Shown: positions 16,901 to 26,576 of the stretch, in pieces
Numbering within the stretch: the first letter of the stretch is position 1
Layout: each line of letters starts with the position of its first letter
Source: Pseudomonas serboccidentalis
Lineage (GTDB): Bacteria > Pseudomonadota > Gammaproteobacteria > Pseudomonadales > Pseudomonadaceae
NCBI RefSeq assembly: GCF_028830055.1
Contig: NZ_CP101655.1
Span: 4,394,769 to 4,458,768, forward strand
Length of the DNA stretch: 64,000 nucleotides
Direction of reading: 5' to 3'
The notes under the pieces: model-generated
What the model saw: the letters and a program-made list of their open reading frames with translations, nothing else
Told to the model about the DNA's origin: nothing
The model's database searches: none
Translations under genes and position numbers: made by a program

Positions 16901-18196
16901 TTATTCCTGGGTTTCGCCACGTTCACGGGCAATGGCGCGGTAGCCAATGTCCTTGCGGTAGAAGCAGCCTTCCCAGTCGATGGCGGCGGCCAGCTTGTAG
17001 GCTTGCTGCTGGGCTTCGCTCACGCTGGCGCCCATTGCCGTGGCGCAGAGTACGCGACCACCGGCAGTGACCACCTTGCCATCTTTGAGCGCGGTACCGG
17101 CGTGGAAGACTTTGCCTTCCAGGCTGGCGGCTGCGTCCAGACCGTTGATCGCTGCGCCCTTGGCGTAGTCGCCCGGGTAGCCGCCAGCGGCCAATACGAT
17201 GCCGACGCTCGGACGTGGATCCCACTGCGCTTCAACCTTGTCCAGCGCTTGCGCCAGGGCGGCTTCGACCAGCAGCACCAGGCTCGACTGCAGACGCAGC
17301 ATCACCGGTTGAGTCTCCGGGTCGCCGAAGCGGCAGTTGAACTCGATGACTTTCGGGTTGCCGGCCTTGTCGATCATCAGACCGGCATACAGGAAGCCAG
17401 TGTAGACGTTGCCTTCTTCGGCCATGCCGCGAACGGTCGGCCAGATCACCAGATCCATCACGCGCTGGTGCACGTCGGCGGTGACCACCGGGGCAGGGGA
17501 GTAGGCACCCATGCCGCCAGTGTTCGGGCCGCTGTCGCCGTCGCCGACACGTTTGTGGTCCTGACTGGTGGCCATCGGCAGGACGTTCTTGCCGTCGACC
17601 ATGACGATGAACGAGGCTTCTTCGCCGTCGAGGAACTCTTCAATCACGACGCGCGAACCGGCGTCGCCGAACGCATTGCCGGCGAGCATGTCGCGCACGG
17701 CGTCTTCGGCTTCGGCCAGAGTCATGGCAACGATCACGCCTTTACCGGCGGCCAGGCCATCGGCCTTGATCACGATCGGTGCGCCTTTTTCACGCAGATA
17801 AGCCAGGGCCGGCTCGATCTCGGTGAAGTTCTGGTAGTCGGCCGTCGGGATCTTGTGGCGAGCCAGGAAGTCCTTGGTGAAGGCTTTCGAACCTTCCAGC
17901 TGCGCAGCGCCAGCGGTCGGACCGAAGCAGTCCAGGCCGCGGGAGCGGAACAGATCGACCACGCCAGCCACCAGCGGCACTTCCGGACCGACGATGGTCA
18001 GGGAAACGTTTTTCTCGGCGAAGTCGGCCAGTTGCTCAAGGGCCAGCACGTCGATGGCGACGTTCTCGCACTTGGCTTCAATCGCGGTACCGGCGTTGCC
18101 CGGCGCGACAAAAACCTTCTGCACACGCGGATCCTGAGCCACTTTCCAGGCCAGGGCGTGTTCACGGCCACCGCTGCCAATGATCAAAACATTCAT
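16901..18196 (-). CDS. purD: Phosphoribosylamine--glycine ligase PurD
   Basis: Encodes 431 residues of normal PurD length. It joins phosphoribosylamine and glycine using ATP, the second step of purine synthesis. N-terminal MNVLIIGSGGREHALAWK and APGNAGT, the ATP-grasp segment PIVIKADGLAAGKGVIVA, and GGMGAYSPAPVV, EFNCRFGDPETQ are family signatures. The ATG at 18196 starts the conserved N-terminus; the frame runs further upstream only through a REP-type repeat. It lies after purH and before retS on the same strand with no visible terminator between purD and retS. Confidence 0.97.
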   Translation of the reverse strand: MNVLIIGSGGREHALAWKVAQDPRVQKVFVAPGNAGTAIEAKCENVAIDVLALEQLADFAEKNVSLTIVGPEVPLVAGVVDLFRSRGLDCFGPTAGAAQLEGSKAFTKDFLARHKIPTADYQNFTEIEPALAYLREKGAPIVIKADGLAAGKGVIVAMTLAEAEDAVRDMLAGNAFGDAGSRVVIEEFLDGEEASFIVMVDGKNVLPMATSQDHKRVGDGDSGPNTGGMGAYSPAPVVTADVHQRVMDLVIWPTVRGMAEEGNVYTGFLYAGLMIDKAGNPKVIEFNCRFGDPETQPVMLRLQSSLVLLVEAALAQALDKVEAQWDPRPSVGIVLAAGGYPGDYAKGAAINGLDAAASLEGKVFHAGTALKDGKVVTAGGRVLCATAMGASVSEAQQQAYKLAAAIDWEGCFYRKDIGYRAIARERGETQE

Positions 18197-18248
18197 TTCA
18201 AAAACCTCAAATTCTGTGGGGCGCTTCCAAACCTCTGCGGACTGAACC

Positions 18249-18329
18249 TGTAGGAGCTGCCGAAGGCTGCGATCTTTTGCTCTTTCAACAGCAAGATCAA
18301 AAGATCGCAGCCTGCGGCAGCTCCTACAC
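18249..18329. repeat. REPIN, family A (between purD and purH)
   Basis: Imperfect palindrome with outer arms TGTAGGAGCTGCCG and its complement, inner arms around GATCTTTTG/CAAGATCAAAAGATC and a short spacer. Same family as those at 26474, 32401 and 39299. It sits inside the purH-purD transcription unit. Confidence 0.9.
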
Positions 18330-18344
18330 AGAGGGAGCGGTGTA

Positions 18345-19952
18345 TCAGTGACGGAAGTGGCGCATGCCGGTGAACACCATGGCGATGCCGGCTTCGTCAG
18401 CAGCAGCAATCACCTCAGCATCACGCATCGAACCGCCCGGCTGGATCACCGCCGTGATACCGACCTTGGCCGCATTGTCCAGGCCGTCGCGGAACGGGAA
18501 GAACGCATCCGATGCCATCACCGAACCAGCCACTTGCAGACCGGCGTGTTCAGCCTTGATTGCAGCGATACGTGCCGAGTTGACGCGGCTCATCTGGCCG
18601 GCGCCGACACCGATGGTCTGACGGTTCTTGGCGTAGACGATGGCGTTGGACTTAACGTACTTGGCGACTTTCCAGGCGAAGATCAGGTCGTGGATTTCCT
18701 GTTCGGTCGGTGCACGCTTGGTCACCACTTTCAGGTCGTCGGCGCCGATCATGCCGATGTCGCGGCTCTGTACCAGCAGGCCACCGTTGACGCGCTTGTA
18801 GTCCCAGGCCGGAACACGATCCGCCGACCATTCGCCACAGGCCAGCAGGCGCACGTTGGCTTTGGCGGCGACGATGGCGCGAGCTTCTTCGCTGACGCTT
18901 GGGGCAATGATCACTTCAACGAACTGACGCTCGACGATCGCCTTGGCGGTCTCGGCATCCAGTTCACGGTTGAAGGCGATGATGCCGCCGAAGGCCGACT
19001 CGGTGTCGGTGGCGTAGGCCAGTTCGTAGGCCTGACGGATACCGCCTTCGGCGTCCGGGCTCACGGCCACGCCGCACGGGTTGGCGTGCTTGACGATCAC
19101 GCAGGCTGGCTTGACGAAGCTCTTCACGCATTCCAGCGCGGCGTCGGTGTCGGCCACGTTGTTGTACGACAGCTCTTTGCCTTGCAGTTGGGTCGCGGTG
19201 GCGATGCCGACTTCGGCCGGCTTGGCTTCCACGTAGAACGCCGCGCTCTGGTGCGGGTTCTCGCCGTAGCGCATTTCCTGGGCCTTGATGAACTGGCTGT
19301 TGAAGGTGCGCGGGAATTCGCTGCGGCCTTCGGTGCTCAGGGTCTCGGCAGCTTGGTTCACGGTGCCCATGTAGTTGGCGATCATGCCGTCGTAGGCCGC
19401 GGTGTGTTCGAAGGCCTTGAGCATCAGGTCGAAACGCTGAGCGTAGGTCAGGCCACCGGCCTTGAGGTTTTCCAGAACGTTGGCGTAATCGCTGGCGTTG
19501 ACCACGATCGCCACGTCTTTATGGTTTTTCGCCGCCGAACGGACCATGGTCGGGCCGCCGATGTCGATGTTTTCGATGGCGGTCGGCAGGTCGCAGCCTG
19601 GCTTGCTGATGGTGGCTTCGAACGGGTAGAGGTTGACGGCAACCAGGTCGATCGGCTTGATGCCGTGTTCGTTCATGATTGCGTCGTCGATACCGCGACG
19701 ACCGAGGATCCCGCCGTGGATTTTCGGGTGCAGGGTCTTCACCCGACCGTCCATCATTTCCGCGAAGCCGGTGTAGTCCGCGACTTCCACTGCAGCAACA
19801 CCGTTGTCGCGCAGCAGCTTGAACGTCCCGCCGGTGGAGAGGATCTCGACGCCCAGAGCTTCAAGCTCCTTGGCGAATTCGAGGATCCCGGTCTTGTCGG
19901 AAACGCTGATCAAGGCGCGGCGGATCGGCAGGCGGGTAGTCTGGTCGGTCAT
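18345..19952 (-). CDS. purH: Bifunctional AICAR transformylase / IMP cyclohydrolase PurH
   Basis: Encodes 535 residues, the expected size. It performs the last two steps of IMP synthesis. The N-terminal MGS-like cyclohydrolase domain shows [34 protein letters not shown] and [16 protein letters not shown]; the transformylase part has [24 protein letters not shown] and, near the end, [12 protein letters not shown] and [21 protein letters not shown] at 19952 is the conserved start; upstream ATGs would add seven residues only. Followed by purD after a REPIN. Confidence 0.97.
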   Translation of the reverse strand: MTDQTTRLPIRRALISVSDKTGILEFAKELEALGVEILSTGGTFKLLRDNGVAAVEVADYTGFAEMMDGRVKTLHPKIHGGILGRRGIDDAIMNEHGIKPIDLVAVNLYPFEATISKPGCDLPTAIENIDIGGPTMVRSAAKNHKDVAIVVNASDYANVLENLKAGGLTYAQRFDLMLKAFEHTAAYDGMIANYMGTVNQAAETLSTEGRSEFPRTFNSQFIKAQEMRYGENPHQSAAFYVEAKPAEVGIATATQLQGKELSYNNVADTDAALECVKSFVKPACVIVKHANPCGVAVSPDAEGGIRQAYELAYATDTESAFGGIIAFNRELDAETAKAIVERQFVEVIIAPSVSEEARAIVAAKANVRLLACGEWSADRVPAWDYKRVNGGLLVQSRDIGMIGADDLKVVTKRAPTEQEIHDLIFAWKVAKYVKSNAIVYAKNRQTIGVGAGQMSRVNSARIAAIKAEHAGLQVAGSVMASDAFFPFRDGLDNAAKVGITAVIQPGGSMRDAEVIAAADEAGIAMVFTGMRHFRH

Positions 19953-19985
19953 CTCAATTTCCATCAAAAGCAAGGGAAGTCAGCA

Positions 19986-20017
19986 AAAAAGGCGACCGGT
20001 TTTACGCGGGCGCCTTT
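19986..20017 (-). terminator. Terminator downstream of fis
   Basis: On the minus strand AAAGGCG and CGCCTTT pair around a 16-base loop and are followed by a run of T. It separates the dusB-fis unit from purH. Confidence 0.75.
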
Positions 20018-20034
20018 CTGGTTTGATTGAATGC

Positions 20035-20355
20035 TTACAGCAGATCGTACTGCTTGAGTTTCTTGCGCAGTGTGCCGCGGTTGAGTCCCAGCAGCTCACT
20101 GGCCTTGGTCTGGTTGCCCTTGACGTAGTTCATCACGCTTTCGAGCAGGGGAGCCTCGACTTCGGAGAGCACCAGGTTGTACACATCCGTGACGGACGCG
20201 CCCTCAAGGTGGGCGAAATAATTGTGCAGCGCCTTCTCGACACTCCCGCGAAGGGTCTGACCTTCTTCGCTCGGGGTATTGAGGTGCTGTTTCAAATTCA
20301 CGTTGTCGCTCACGGGTGCTGTTCCACTCACTAAAGTCTCGGTCATCATCGTCAT
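20035..20355 (-). CDS. fis: DNA-binding protein Fis
   Basis: Encodes 106 residues. Fis is a homodimeric nucleoid protein that bends DNA and tunes rRNA and many other promoters. The C-terminal helix-turn-helix reads [20 protein letters not shown], nearly invariant among Fis proteins; the N-terminal half gives the beta-hairpin arms and dimer helices ([15 protein letters not shown]). The ATG at 20355 overlaps the dusB stop as ATGA; two more ATGs lie 6 and 9 bases further in. The dusB-fis pairing is conserved in gammaproteobacteria and indicates co-transcription. Confidence 0.96.
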   Translation of the reverse strand: MTMMTETLVSGTAPVSDNVNLKQHLNTPSEEGQTLRGSVEKALHNYFAHLEGASVTDVYNLVLSEVEAPLLESVMNYVKGNQTKASELLGLNRGTLRKKLKQYDLL

Positions 20356-21362
20356 GCGGCCACCCCTTCTTCGTCCCCTGTCAGGCTCTTGTAACGTTCG
20401 GCGAAGAACTCCCGAACGTTGGCGCATTGTGTTTCCGTACCATCCAAACGATTGAAGTGGGCGCGAAACTCCCTGGCGCCCGGCAAGGTTGCGAGATACC
20501 AGCCCACATGCTTGCGGGCAATACGTACGCCCATCACGTCCCCATAGAAGGCATGAAGTGCGGCCAGATGCTCCAGCAGGATGCGTTCCACTTCGATCAG
20601 CTCCGGCGCCGGCAATTTTTCGCCGGTACGCAGGAAGTGTTCGATCTCACGAAAAATCCATGGCCGCCCCTGGGCAGCCCGGCCGATCAGCAGGCCATCG
20701 GCACCGGTCGCGTCGAGCACGTAACGGGCCTTTTCCGGCGAATCTATATCGCCATTGGCAAACACCGGGATCGACACCGCCTGCTTGATCGCGGCAATCG
20801 TGTCGTACTCGGCAACACCTGTGTACAGATCGGCGCGCGTGCGGCCATGCACTGCGAGCGCGGTGATCCCGGCCTGCTCGGCGATCTTCGCCACGGTCAG
20901 GCCGTTCTTGTTGTCGCGATCCCATCCGGTGCGGATCTTCAGGGTCACCGGCACATCCACTGCAGCGACGACGGCCTGCAGGATCTCGGTAACCAGTGCT
21001 TCATCTTTCAATAACGCGGAGCCGGCGGCCTTGTTACAGACCTTCTTTGCCGGGCAACCCATGTTGATATCAATAATCTGTGCGCCCAGCTCGACGTTGG
21101 CCCGGGCTGCATCCGCCAGCATTTGCGCGTCACCACCGGCAATCTGTACCGAGCGTGGCTCGGGATCGCCTTCGTGGATCATGCGCATGCGCGACTTGCG
21201 GGTATTCCACAGGCTCATGTCACTGGTGACCATTTCCGAGACTACAAGCCCTGCGCCCAAACGCTTGCAAAGCTGACGAAAGGGCTGATCGGTAACCCCC
21301 GCCATCGGGGCGAGAATCAAACCGTTCTGCAATGTATATGGGCCGATGCGTACCGCCGACAT
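20352..21362 (-). CDS. dusB: tRNA-dihydrouridine synthase B
   Basis: Encodes 336 residues. A flavoenzyme that reduces uridines to dihydrouridine in tRNA, with a TIM-barrel and a C-terminal helical domain. Start [20 protein letters not shown], catalytic cysteine in [31 protein letters not shown] and the FMN-binding [22 protein letters not shown] segment are all present. The start has AGGGAAG upstream. Its stop overlaps the fis start. Confidence 0.96.
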   Translation of the reverse strand: MSAVRIGPYTLQNGLILAPMAGVTDQPFRQLCKRLGAGLVVSEMVTSDMSLWNTRKSRMRMIHEGDPEPRSVQIAGGDAQMLADAARANVELGAQIIDINMGCPAKKVCNKAAGSALLKDEALVTEILQAVVAAVDVPVTLKIRTGWDRDNKNGLTVAKIAEQAGITALAVHGRTRADLYTGVAEYDTIAAIKQAVSIPVFANGDIDSPEKARYVLDATGADGLLIGRAAQGRPWIFREIEHFLRTGEKLPAPELIEVERILLEHLAALHAFYGDVMGVRIARKHVGWYLATLPGAREFRAHFNRLDGTETQCANVREFFAERYKSLTGDEEGVAA

Positions 21363-21547
21363 AGGACTTCCCTGAAGTGGGGCCGGATCATGAGAGTTCG
21401 AAAAAGGGTTGGCATGATACCCGCTCTCGATGACTGGATAAAGGCTGAATTGAACAAAATCTGAACAGTTATTCTGTTATTGCCAGCGGTTTGGTTGGCC
21501 TGAGCCCAGTCAGAAAACCGCCGTCAAACCTGAAGCGGTGCAGCGGT

Positions 21548-22822
21548 TCACTCGGGTGAGTGGAAACTCAGGCTGTAATTCACCGCTTTGGGACCTGGAT
21601 CGAGGATATCCAGCGCGATGTGGATCGGCGTTTGCGGCGGCATTTCCGCCAGGCCTTCGAGGTCGCCGTTGAGGTATTCGCCGGGTTTGAAGCGACGACT
21701 GGCGATCAGATGGCCGTTGAGATCGGCGAAGCGCAGCTCCAGCAGCGGGAATGGCTGGGAGAACGTCGCGCGGTTATAGATGATCGCGTCGACCACCAGT
21801 GCACCGCTGAATTCCGGATGGCTGCGCACCACCAGATTACTGCTCTTGATCTTGGCGATGTCGACCTTGGACGGCACCGTGCAGCCAATCTGCGGACAGA
21901 ATTGCTGGAACCACGGACGGTACTGATCCTGACGCGCCAGTTCGTCGAAATGATAGGCGATGTACTGCCCGGCAAGGCCGGCAGCAGCCAGCAGCACCAG
22001 CAAACTCCAGAGCAGGCGCCGGCCCCAGGGCGAGCGGCGTTTCTGCCAGTCCAGTTGCAGCGGGTCGTCGGTCAGGTCCTGCAGGACTTCGGCGCGAACG
22101 CCGGGTTCTGCGCGGTCACGCTTTTTGCGCAGCGGTTCGACTGACGGCAGTTCGTCATCTTCGGGTTCAGCGCTGGCTGACAGGCGTTCGCGACGGGCAT
22201 TCGGATCGATCGGATCGTGCAGGCGCAGTTGCGGAATCGGCGGCTCGTCGTCCAGGTCCACCGGTTCCAGCGACAACGAAGGCTCGGTGCGCGCGGTTTT
22301 TGCCGGCTCGGGCTCGATGATCTGCTGTTCGGCCTCATCTTCGGGCTCGGGCAGGCGCTCATCATCGCGTGCACTGAACAGGCTGTCGCGCCACACCGTT
22401 TCATCGGCTTCAGGGCTGTCACGTCGGGCGCTCAGGGATTCTTCGCGCTGGCGGCCGAATTCGGTGGTCGGCTGGATTTCCCGTTGTTCGAGGCGGGCCA
22501 GTTCTTCGTCCAGATCCAGGCTGTCCAGATCCATCTCGTTGGCGTTCCATTGCTTTTGGCTGATGGCGCGCGGTGCGGGCAGGTCGTCGATGGCCGGTGG
22601 CTGGATGGGTTCAGGTGGTTGTGCAGCCTGCTCGGCAATCGCTGGCGCGACCGGCGTCACCGCTTCCTTGCCCGCGTGTTGTTCCAGCAGCTGTTTGGCC
22701 GCGTTGAACACTTGCAGGCAGGAGCCGCAGCGAACCACCCCACGGGCCACGCTCAATTGAGCATGGCTGACGCGGAAGCTGGTTTGGCAATGCGGGCACT
22801 GGGTGACGAAACTGTCGGTCAT
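21548..22822 (-). CDS. Zinc-ribbon (MJ0042-type) and DUF3426 membrane protein
   Basis: Encodes 424 residues. Residues ~8-37 form a zinc ribbon with CPHC and CGSC pairs (CPHCQTSFRVSHAQLSV, VVRCGSC). A long acidic, Pro/Glu-rich low-complexity linker follows. One membrane helix (LLWSLLVLLAAAGLAGQYIA) lies at about residue 275, then a DUF3426 domain that would be periplasmic (VVDAIIYNRATFSQPFPLLE, SRRFKPGEYL). Function is unknown. It lies 30 bases after prmA on the same strand, the arrangement found in other pseudomonads, so co-expression with prmA is likely. Confidence 0.9.
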   Translation of the reverse strand: MTDSFVTQCPHCQTSFRVSHAQLSVARGVVRCGSCLQVFNAAKQLLEQHAGKEAVTPVAPAIAEQAAQPPEPIQPPAIDDLPAPRAISQKQWNANEMDLDSLDLDEELARLEQREIQPTTEFGRQREESLSARRDSPEADETVWRDSLFSARDDERLPEPEDEAEQQIIEPEPAKTARTEPSLSLEPVDLDDEPPIPQLRLHDPIDPNARRERLSASAEPEDDELPSVEPLRKKRDRAEPGVRAEVLQDLTDDPLQLDWQKRRSPWGRRLLWSLLVLLAAAGLAGQYIAYHFDELARQDQYRPWFQQFCPQIGCTVPSKVDIAKIKSSNLVVRSHPEFSGALVVDAIIYNRATFSQPFPLLELRFADLNGHLIASRRFKPGEYLNGDLEGLAEMPPQTPIHIALDILDPGPKAVNYSLSFHSPE

Positions 22823-22852
22823 GCGGCGATCCGGTTTATGCAGGCGGTCATT

Positions 22853-23731
22853 CTAGCGCCGACGGCCAGTGATACGCACCCAGCCATCGCGATTGGCGAT
22901 CGGGTCAAGATCGAAGTCCTGCGCATAAGCGGCGGCGACTTCATCGCCCTGTTCGGCGAGGATGCCCGACAGCGCCAGACGACCGCCGGACTTGACCAGG
23001 CTGGACAGTTGCGGCGCCAGGGAAACCAGCGGGCCGGCCAGAATGTTGGCGACCAGTACGTCGGCTTTGACCTGCGGCAGATCTTGCGGCAGGTACAGCG
23101 GGAACAGTTCGTCGGCAATATTGTTGCGCCCGGCGTTATCGCGCGAGGCTTCCAGCGCCTGCACGTCGATGTCGGTGCCGACGGCTTCTTTCGCGCCGAG
23201 CAGCAGGGCGGCGATCGCCAGAATCCCCGAGCCGCAGCCGAAGTCCAGCACGTTGCAGTCTTTGAGGTCCTGACCGTCGAGCCATTCCAGACACAGTGCG
23301 GTGGTCGGGTGTGTGCCGGTGCCGAACGCCAGGCCCGGGTCCAGCAGCAGGTTGACCGCATCAGGCTCCGGGGCGGCGTGCCAGCTCGGCACGATCCACA
23401 GACGCTGGCCGAAACGCATCGGCTGGAAACCGTCCATCCAGCTGCGTTCCCAATCCTGGTCTTCGATGACTTCGCTGTGGTGCTCCGGCAGCGGGCTGCC
23501 GGTCAGCAGTTCCAGATGCGCCAGTACCGGCGCAGGCTCGGTGCCGCCCTCGAACAGGGCCAGCAGATGAGTGTGCGCCCACAGCGGGGTGGTGTTGAGT
23601 TCCGGCTCGAAGATCGGCTGATCTTCGGCGTCCATGAAGGTCACCGAAACGGCGCCGACTTCAAGGAAAGCGTCTTCGTAGGTTTCGGCTTGTTCCGGGC
23701 TGATGGCGAGGCGTACTTGCAGCCAAGGCAT
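22853..23731 (-). CDS. prmA: Ribosomal protein L11 methyltransferase PrmA
   Basis: Encodes 292 residues. Trimethylates lysines and the N-terminus of ribosomal protein L11. MPWLQVRL at 23731 is the conserved start with AAAGG upstream; a further Met three codons earlier is less likely. The N-terminal substrate-binding domain is followed by the SAM domain with [28 protein letters not shown] and [16 protein letters not shown] (the NxL motif). Leads a prmA/zinc-ribbon unit. Confidence 0.96.
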   Translation of the reverse strand: MPWLQVRLAISPEQAETYEDAFLEVGAVSVTFMDAEDQPIFEPELNTTPLWAHTHLLALFEGGTEPAPVLAHLELLTGSPLPEHHSEVIEDQDWERSWMDGFQPMRFGQRLWIVPSWHAAPEPDAVNLLLDPGLAFGTGTHPTTALCLEWLDGQDLKDCNVLDFGCGSGILAIAALLLGAKEAVGTDIDVQALEASRDNAGRNNIADELFPLYLPQDLPQVKADVLVANILAGPLVSLAPQLSSLVKSGGRLALSGILAEQGDEVAAAYAQDFDLDPIANRDGWVRITGRRR

Positions 23732-23840
23732 GGCGGGCACCTTTGAAAAAAATATGATTGCAGCCTAGCGGCCAGCGAGAAGCGCGCAAGTTTACGCGAG
23801 CGCGCGCGGTTTGTGGGAGAGACTTGAAACGCCATTCCCT

Positions 23841-23930
23841 TGTAGGAGTGAGCCTGCTCGCGATGAGGTCGGCACATCCAGTACATGTGTCGACAGCACC
23901 ATCGCCATCGCGAGCAGACTCACTCCTACA
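23841..23930. repeat. REPIN, family B (upstream of prmA)
   Basis: Inverted arms TGTAGGAGTGAGCCTGCTCG and its near-perfect complement around a ~45-base spacer. Same family as those at 41779 and 63809. Confidence 0.9.
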
Positions 23931-23953
23931 GGGGGATGTAATGTGCTGAAACA

Positions 23954-23979
23954 ACAAAGCCGCCCGAAGGCGGCTTTGT
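23954..23979 (-). terminator. Terminator of the aroQ-accB-accC operon
   Basis: An 11-bp perfect stem ACAAAGCCGCC/GGCGGCTTTGT with a four-base loop, which reads as the very stable UUCG tetraloop on the minus-strand RNA. It lies 18 bases after the accC stop. Confidence 0.85.
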
Positions 23980-23996
23980 CAGGTGCGGGCTGAAGC

Positions 23997-25355
23997 TTAG
24001 TGCTTCTCGCCAGCCAGCTTGTGCTCGAGGTAGTGAATGTTCACGCCCCCTTTGCAGAAGCCTTCGTCGCGGGTCAGATCACGGTGCAGCGGGATGTTGG
24101 TCTTGATCCCGTCAACCACGATTTCGTCCAGGGCGTTGCGCATGCGGGCCATGGCTTCGTCGCGGGTAGCGCCGTAAGTGATCAGCTTGCCGATCAGCGA
24201 GTCGTAGTTCGGCGGAACGGCATAACCGCTGTACAGGTGCGAATCGACGCGAACGCCGTTGCCGCCTGGGGCGTGGAAATGCTTGACCGTGCCCGGGCTC
24301 GGCATGAAGGTTTTCGGGTCTTCAGCGTTGATCCGGCACTCCAGCGAGTGACCGCGGATCACCACGTCATCCTGCGTGAACGACAGCTTGTTGCCAGCGG
24401 CGATGCTGAGCATCTCCTTGACGATGTCGATACCGGTGACCATTTCCGAAACCGGGTGCTCCACCTGAACACGGGTGTTCATTTCGATGAAGTAGAAACG
24501 ACCGTTCTCGTACAGGAACTCGAAAGTGCCGGCGCCACGGTAGCCGATGTCGATGCACGCCTTGACGCAGCGAGCCAGAACTTCCTGGCGCGCTTGCTCG
24601 TCGATGCCCGGTGCCGGCGCTTCTTCGAGAACCTTCTGGTGACGACGTTGCAGCGAGCAATCGCGGTCGCCCAGATGGATAGCGTGACCCTGGCCGTCGG
24701 ACAGGACCTGGACTTCGACGTGACGCGGGTTGGTCAGGAATTTTTCCAGATAGACCATCGGATTGCCGAACGCCGCGCCTGCTTCGGAGCGGGTCAGTTT
24801 CGCCGAGGCGATCAGGTCTTCTTCCTTGTGCACCACGCGCATGCCGCGACCACCACCGCCGCCAGCGGCCTTGATGATCACCGGGTAGCCGACTTCACGA
24901 CCGATGCGCAGCGCCGTCTCTTCGTCTTCCGGCAGCGGGCCGTCAGAACCTGGAACGGTTGGAACGCCTGCTTCGATCATCGCGTGCTTGGCCGATACCT
25001 TGTCGCCCATCAGGCGAATGGTGTCGGCTTTCGGGCCGATGAAAGCGAAGCCGGAGTTCTCGACCTGCTCGGCGAAGTCGGCGTTTTCCGCAAGGAAACC
25101 GTAGCCTGGGTGAATGGCGGTGGCGCCAGTCACTTCAGCGGCAGCGATGATGGCCGGGATGTGCAGGTAGGACTGAGCGGCAGAAGCCGGGCCGATGCAG
25201 ACGGATTCGTCTGCCAGACCCAGGTGCATCAGCTCTTTGTCGGCCTTGGAGTAAACGGCGACGGTCTTGATGCCCATCTCTTTGCAGGCACGCAGAATCC
25301 GCAGGGCGATCTCACCGCGGTTAGCGATCAGAACTTTTTCCAACTTCGCAGTCAT
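23997..25355 (-). CDS. accC: Biotin carboxylase subunit of acetyl-CoA carboxylase
   Basis: Encodes 452 residues. Carboxylates biotin on AccB with ATP and bicarbonate, the first half-reaction of fatty acid synthesis. Signatures: [32 protein letters not shown]-grasp glycine loop [46 protein letters not shown](S) and [16 protein letters not shown] at 25355 has GGAGA upstream; a longer frame of seven codons is unlikely. The accB gene ends 17 bases upstream. Confidence 0.97.
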   Translation of the reverse strand: MTAKLEKVLIANRGEIALRILRACKEMGIKTVAVYSKADKELMHLGLADESVCIGPASAAQSYLHIPAIIAAAEVTGATAIHPGYGFLAENADFAEQVENSGFAFIGPKADTIRLMGDKVSAKHAMIEAGVPTVPGSDGPLPEDEETALRIGREVGYPVIIKAAGGGGGRGMRVVHKEEDLIASAKLTRSEAGAAFGNPMVYLEKFLTNPRHVEVQVLSDGQGHAIHLGDRDCSLQRRHQKVLEEAPAPGIDEQARQEVLARCVKACIDIGYRGAGTFEFLYENGRFYFIEMNTRVQVEHPVSEMVTGIDIVKEMLSIAAGNKLSFTQDDVVIRGHSLECRINAEDPKTFMPSPGTVKHFHAPGGNGVRVDSHLYSGYAVPPNYDSLIGKLITYGATRDEAMARMRNALDEIVVDGIKTNIPLHRDLTRDEGFCKGGVNIHYLEHKLAGEKH

Positions 25356-25372
25356 CAAAGGCTCTCCGCAGT

Positions 25373-25834
25373 TCAAACGATGGTGAACAGCGGTTGGTCG
25401 TACTCAACCGGCTGGCCGTCTTCGACGAGGATGGATTCGATCACACCGCTGGTTTCAGCTTCGATGTGGTTCATCATCTTCATGGCTTCGACGATGCACA
25501 GGGTGTCGCCTTTCTTCACGGTCTGGCCGACTTCAACAAAGGCTGGCGAGGTTGGCGAAGATTTACGGTAGAAGGTACCTACCATTGGCGAGCGGGCAAC
25601 GGTGCCGTTCAGCGCAGGCGCAGCAGCGACAGCCGGGGCTGCAGCAGCAACCGGAGCCGCAGCGGCAGGTGCGGCAGCAGGTGCCTGCATTGGCGCAGGA
25701 GCGTAGTACTGCTGAGCCGGGGTCTTGCTGTGACGGCTGATGCGAACGGACTCTTCGCCTTCCTTGATCTCGAGCTCGTCGATGCCGGACTCTTCCAGCA
25801 ATTCGATCAGTTTCTTAACTTTACGGATATCCAT
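25373..25834 (-). CDS. accB: Biotin carboxyl carrier protein AccB
   Basis: Encodes 153 residues. N-terminal [20 protein letters not shown], a flexible Ala/Pro-rich linker (~45-75), and a C-terminal biotinyl domain with K119 in EAMKM as the biotinylated lysine and a thumb-like segment ([14 protein letters not shown]). Carries biotin between AccC and AccAD. Operon with aroQ upstream (24-base gap) and accC downstream. Confidence 0.97.
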   Translation of the reverse strand: MDIRKVKKLIELLEESGIDELEIKEGEESVRISRHSKTPAQQYYAPAPMQAPAAAPAAAAPVAAAAPAVAAAPALNGTVARSPMVGTFYRKSSPTSPAFVEVGQTVKKGDTLCIVEAMKMMNHIEAETSGVIESILVEDGQPVEYDQPLFTIV

Positions 25835-25858
25835 GAATCATCAACTCCCAAGGGTCGG

Positions 25859-26314
25859 TCAGGGGCGTATAGCTTGTTGTTCAAGCTGCTCTAATGCAGC
25901 CTCCAAGGCCAGTCGGTAACCGCTGGCGCCAAGGCCGCAGATCACTCCCACCGCTACGTCGGAGAAGTAAGAGTGATGGCGGAAAGGTTCGCGTTTGTGC
26001 ACGTTGGACAAATGCACTTCGATGAATGGGATGCTCACTCCCAGCAGCGCGTCACGTAATGCGACACTTGTGTGCGTAAAAGCTGCTGGATTGATCAGAA
26101 TGAAGTCGACACCTTCGCCGCGGGCGGCGTGGATGCGGTCGATCAATTCGTACTCGGCATTGCTTTGCAGGTGCAGCAGATGATGACCGGCTTCACGGGC
26201 GCGACGCTCCAGATCCTGATTGATCTGCGCCAGGGTCGTTGAACCGTAAGTGCCGGGTTCGCGGGTGCCGAGCAGGTTCAGGTTGGGGCCGTGCAGCACC
26301 AGTAGCGTTGCCAT
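25859..26314 (-). CDS. aroQ: 3-dehydroquinate dehydratase, type II
   Basis: Encodes 151 residues. Dehydrates 3-dehydroquinate in the shikimate pathway. The N-terminal [20 protein letters not shown] contains the flexible lid with the catalytic arginine and tyrosine; [17 protein letters not shown] and [20 protein letters not shown] give the active-site His and Ser. The start has AAGGA eight bases upstream. First gene of aroQ-accB-accC. In P. aeruginosa dipZ lies just upstream; here the space holds only about 260 bases and a REPIN. Confidence 0.97.
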   Translation of the reverse strand: MATLLVLHGPNLNLLGTREPGTYGSTTLAQINQDLERRAREAGHHLLHLQSNAEYELIDRIHAARGEGVDFILINPAAFTHTSVALRDALLGVSIPFIEVHLSNVHKREPFRHHSYFSDVAVGVICGLGASGYRLALEAALEQLEQQAIRP

Positions 26315-26473
26315 CTGCGTGTTCCTTGTTATGAATGAGCAGTCGTCAGAACCCGGCGACTATGCCGCAAAGGCTTTGTGACTGTCCAGTTCTCTGCAAT
26401 AGCCAGCACGATGACCGATGTTTGCGCGAAATTTGTGACTGAGTGATTTGATCCGGTCACTGTGGGCAAGCCC

Positions 26474-26566
26474 TGTAGGAACTGCCGCAGGCTGCGATCT
26501 TTTGATCTTGGTCTTTAACAGCAAGATCAAAAGATCGCAGCCTCGTTTCTCTCGACAGCTCCTACA
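26474..26566. repeat. REPIN, family A (between ctpL and aroQ)
   Basis: Arms TGTAGGAACTGCCGCAGGCT and a complement in which the right half is altered (CCTCGTTTCTCTCGACAGCTCC region), so the outer pairing is partly degraded. The inner GATCTTTTGATCTTG palindrome is intact. Confidence 0.85.
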
Positions 26567-26576
26567 GGGATCGTGA

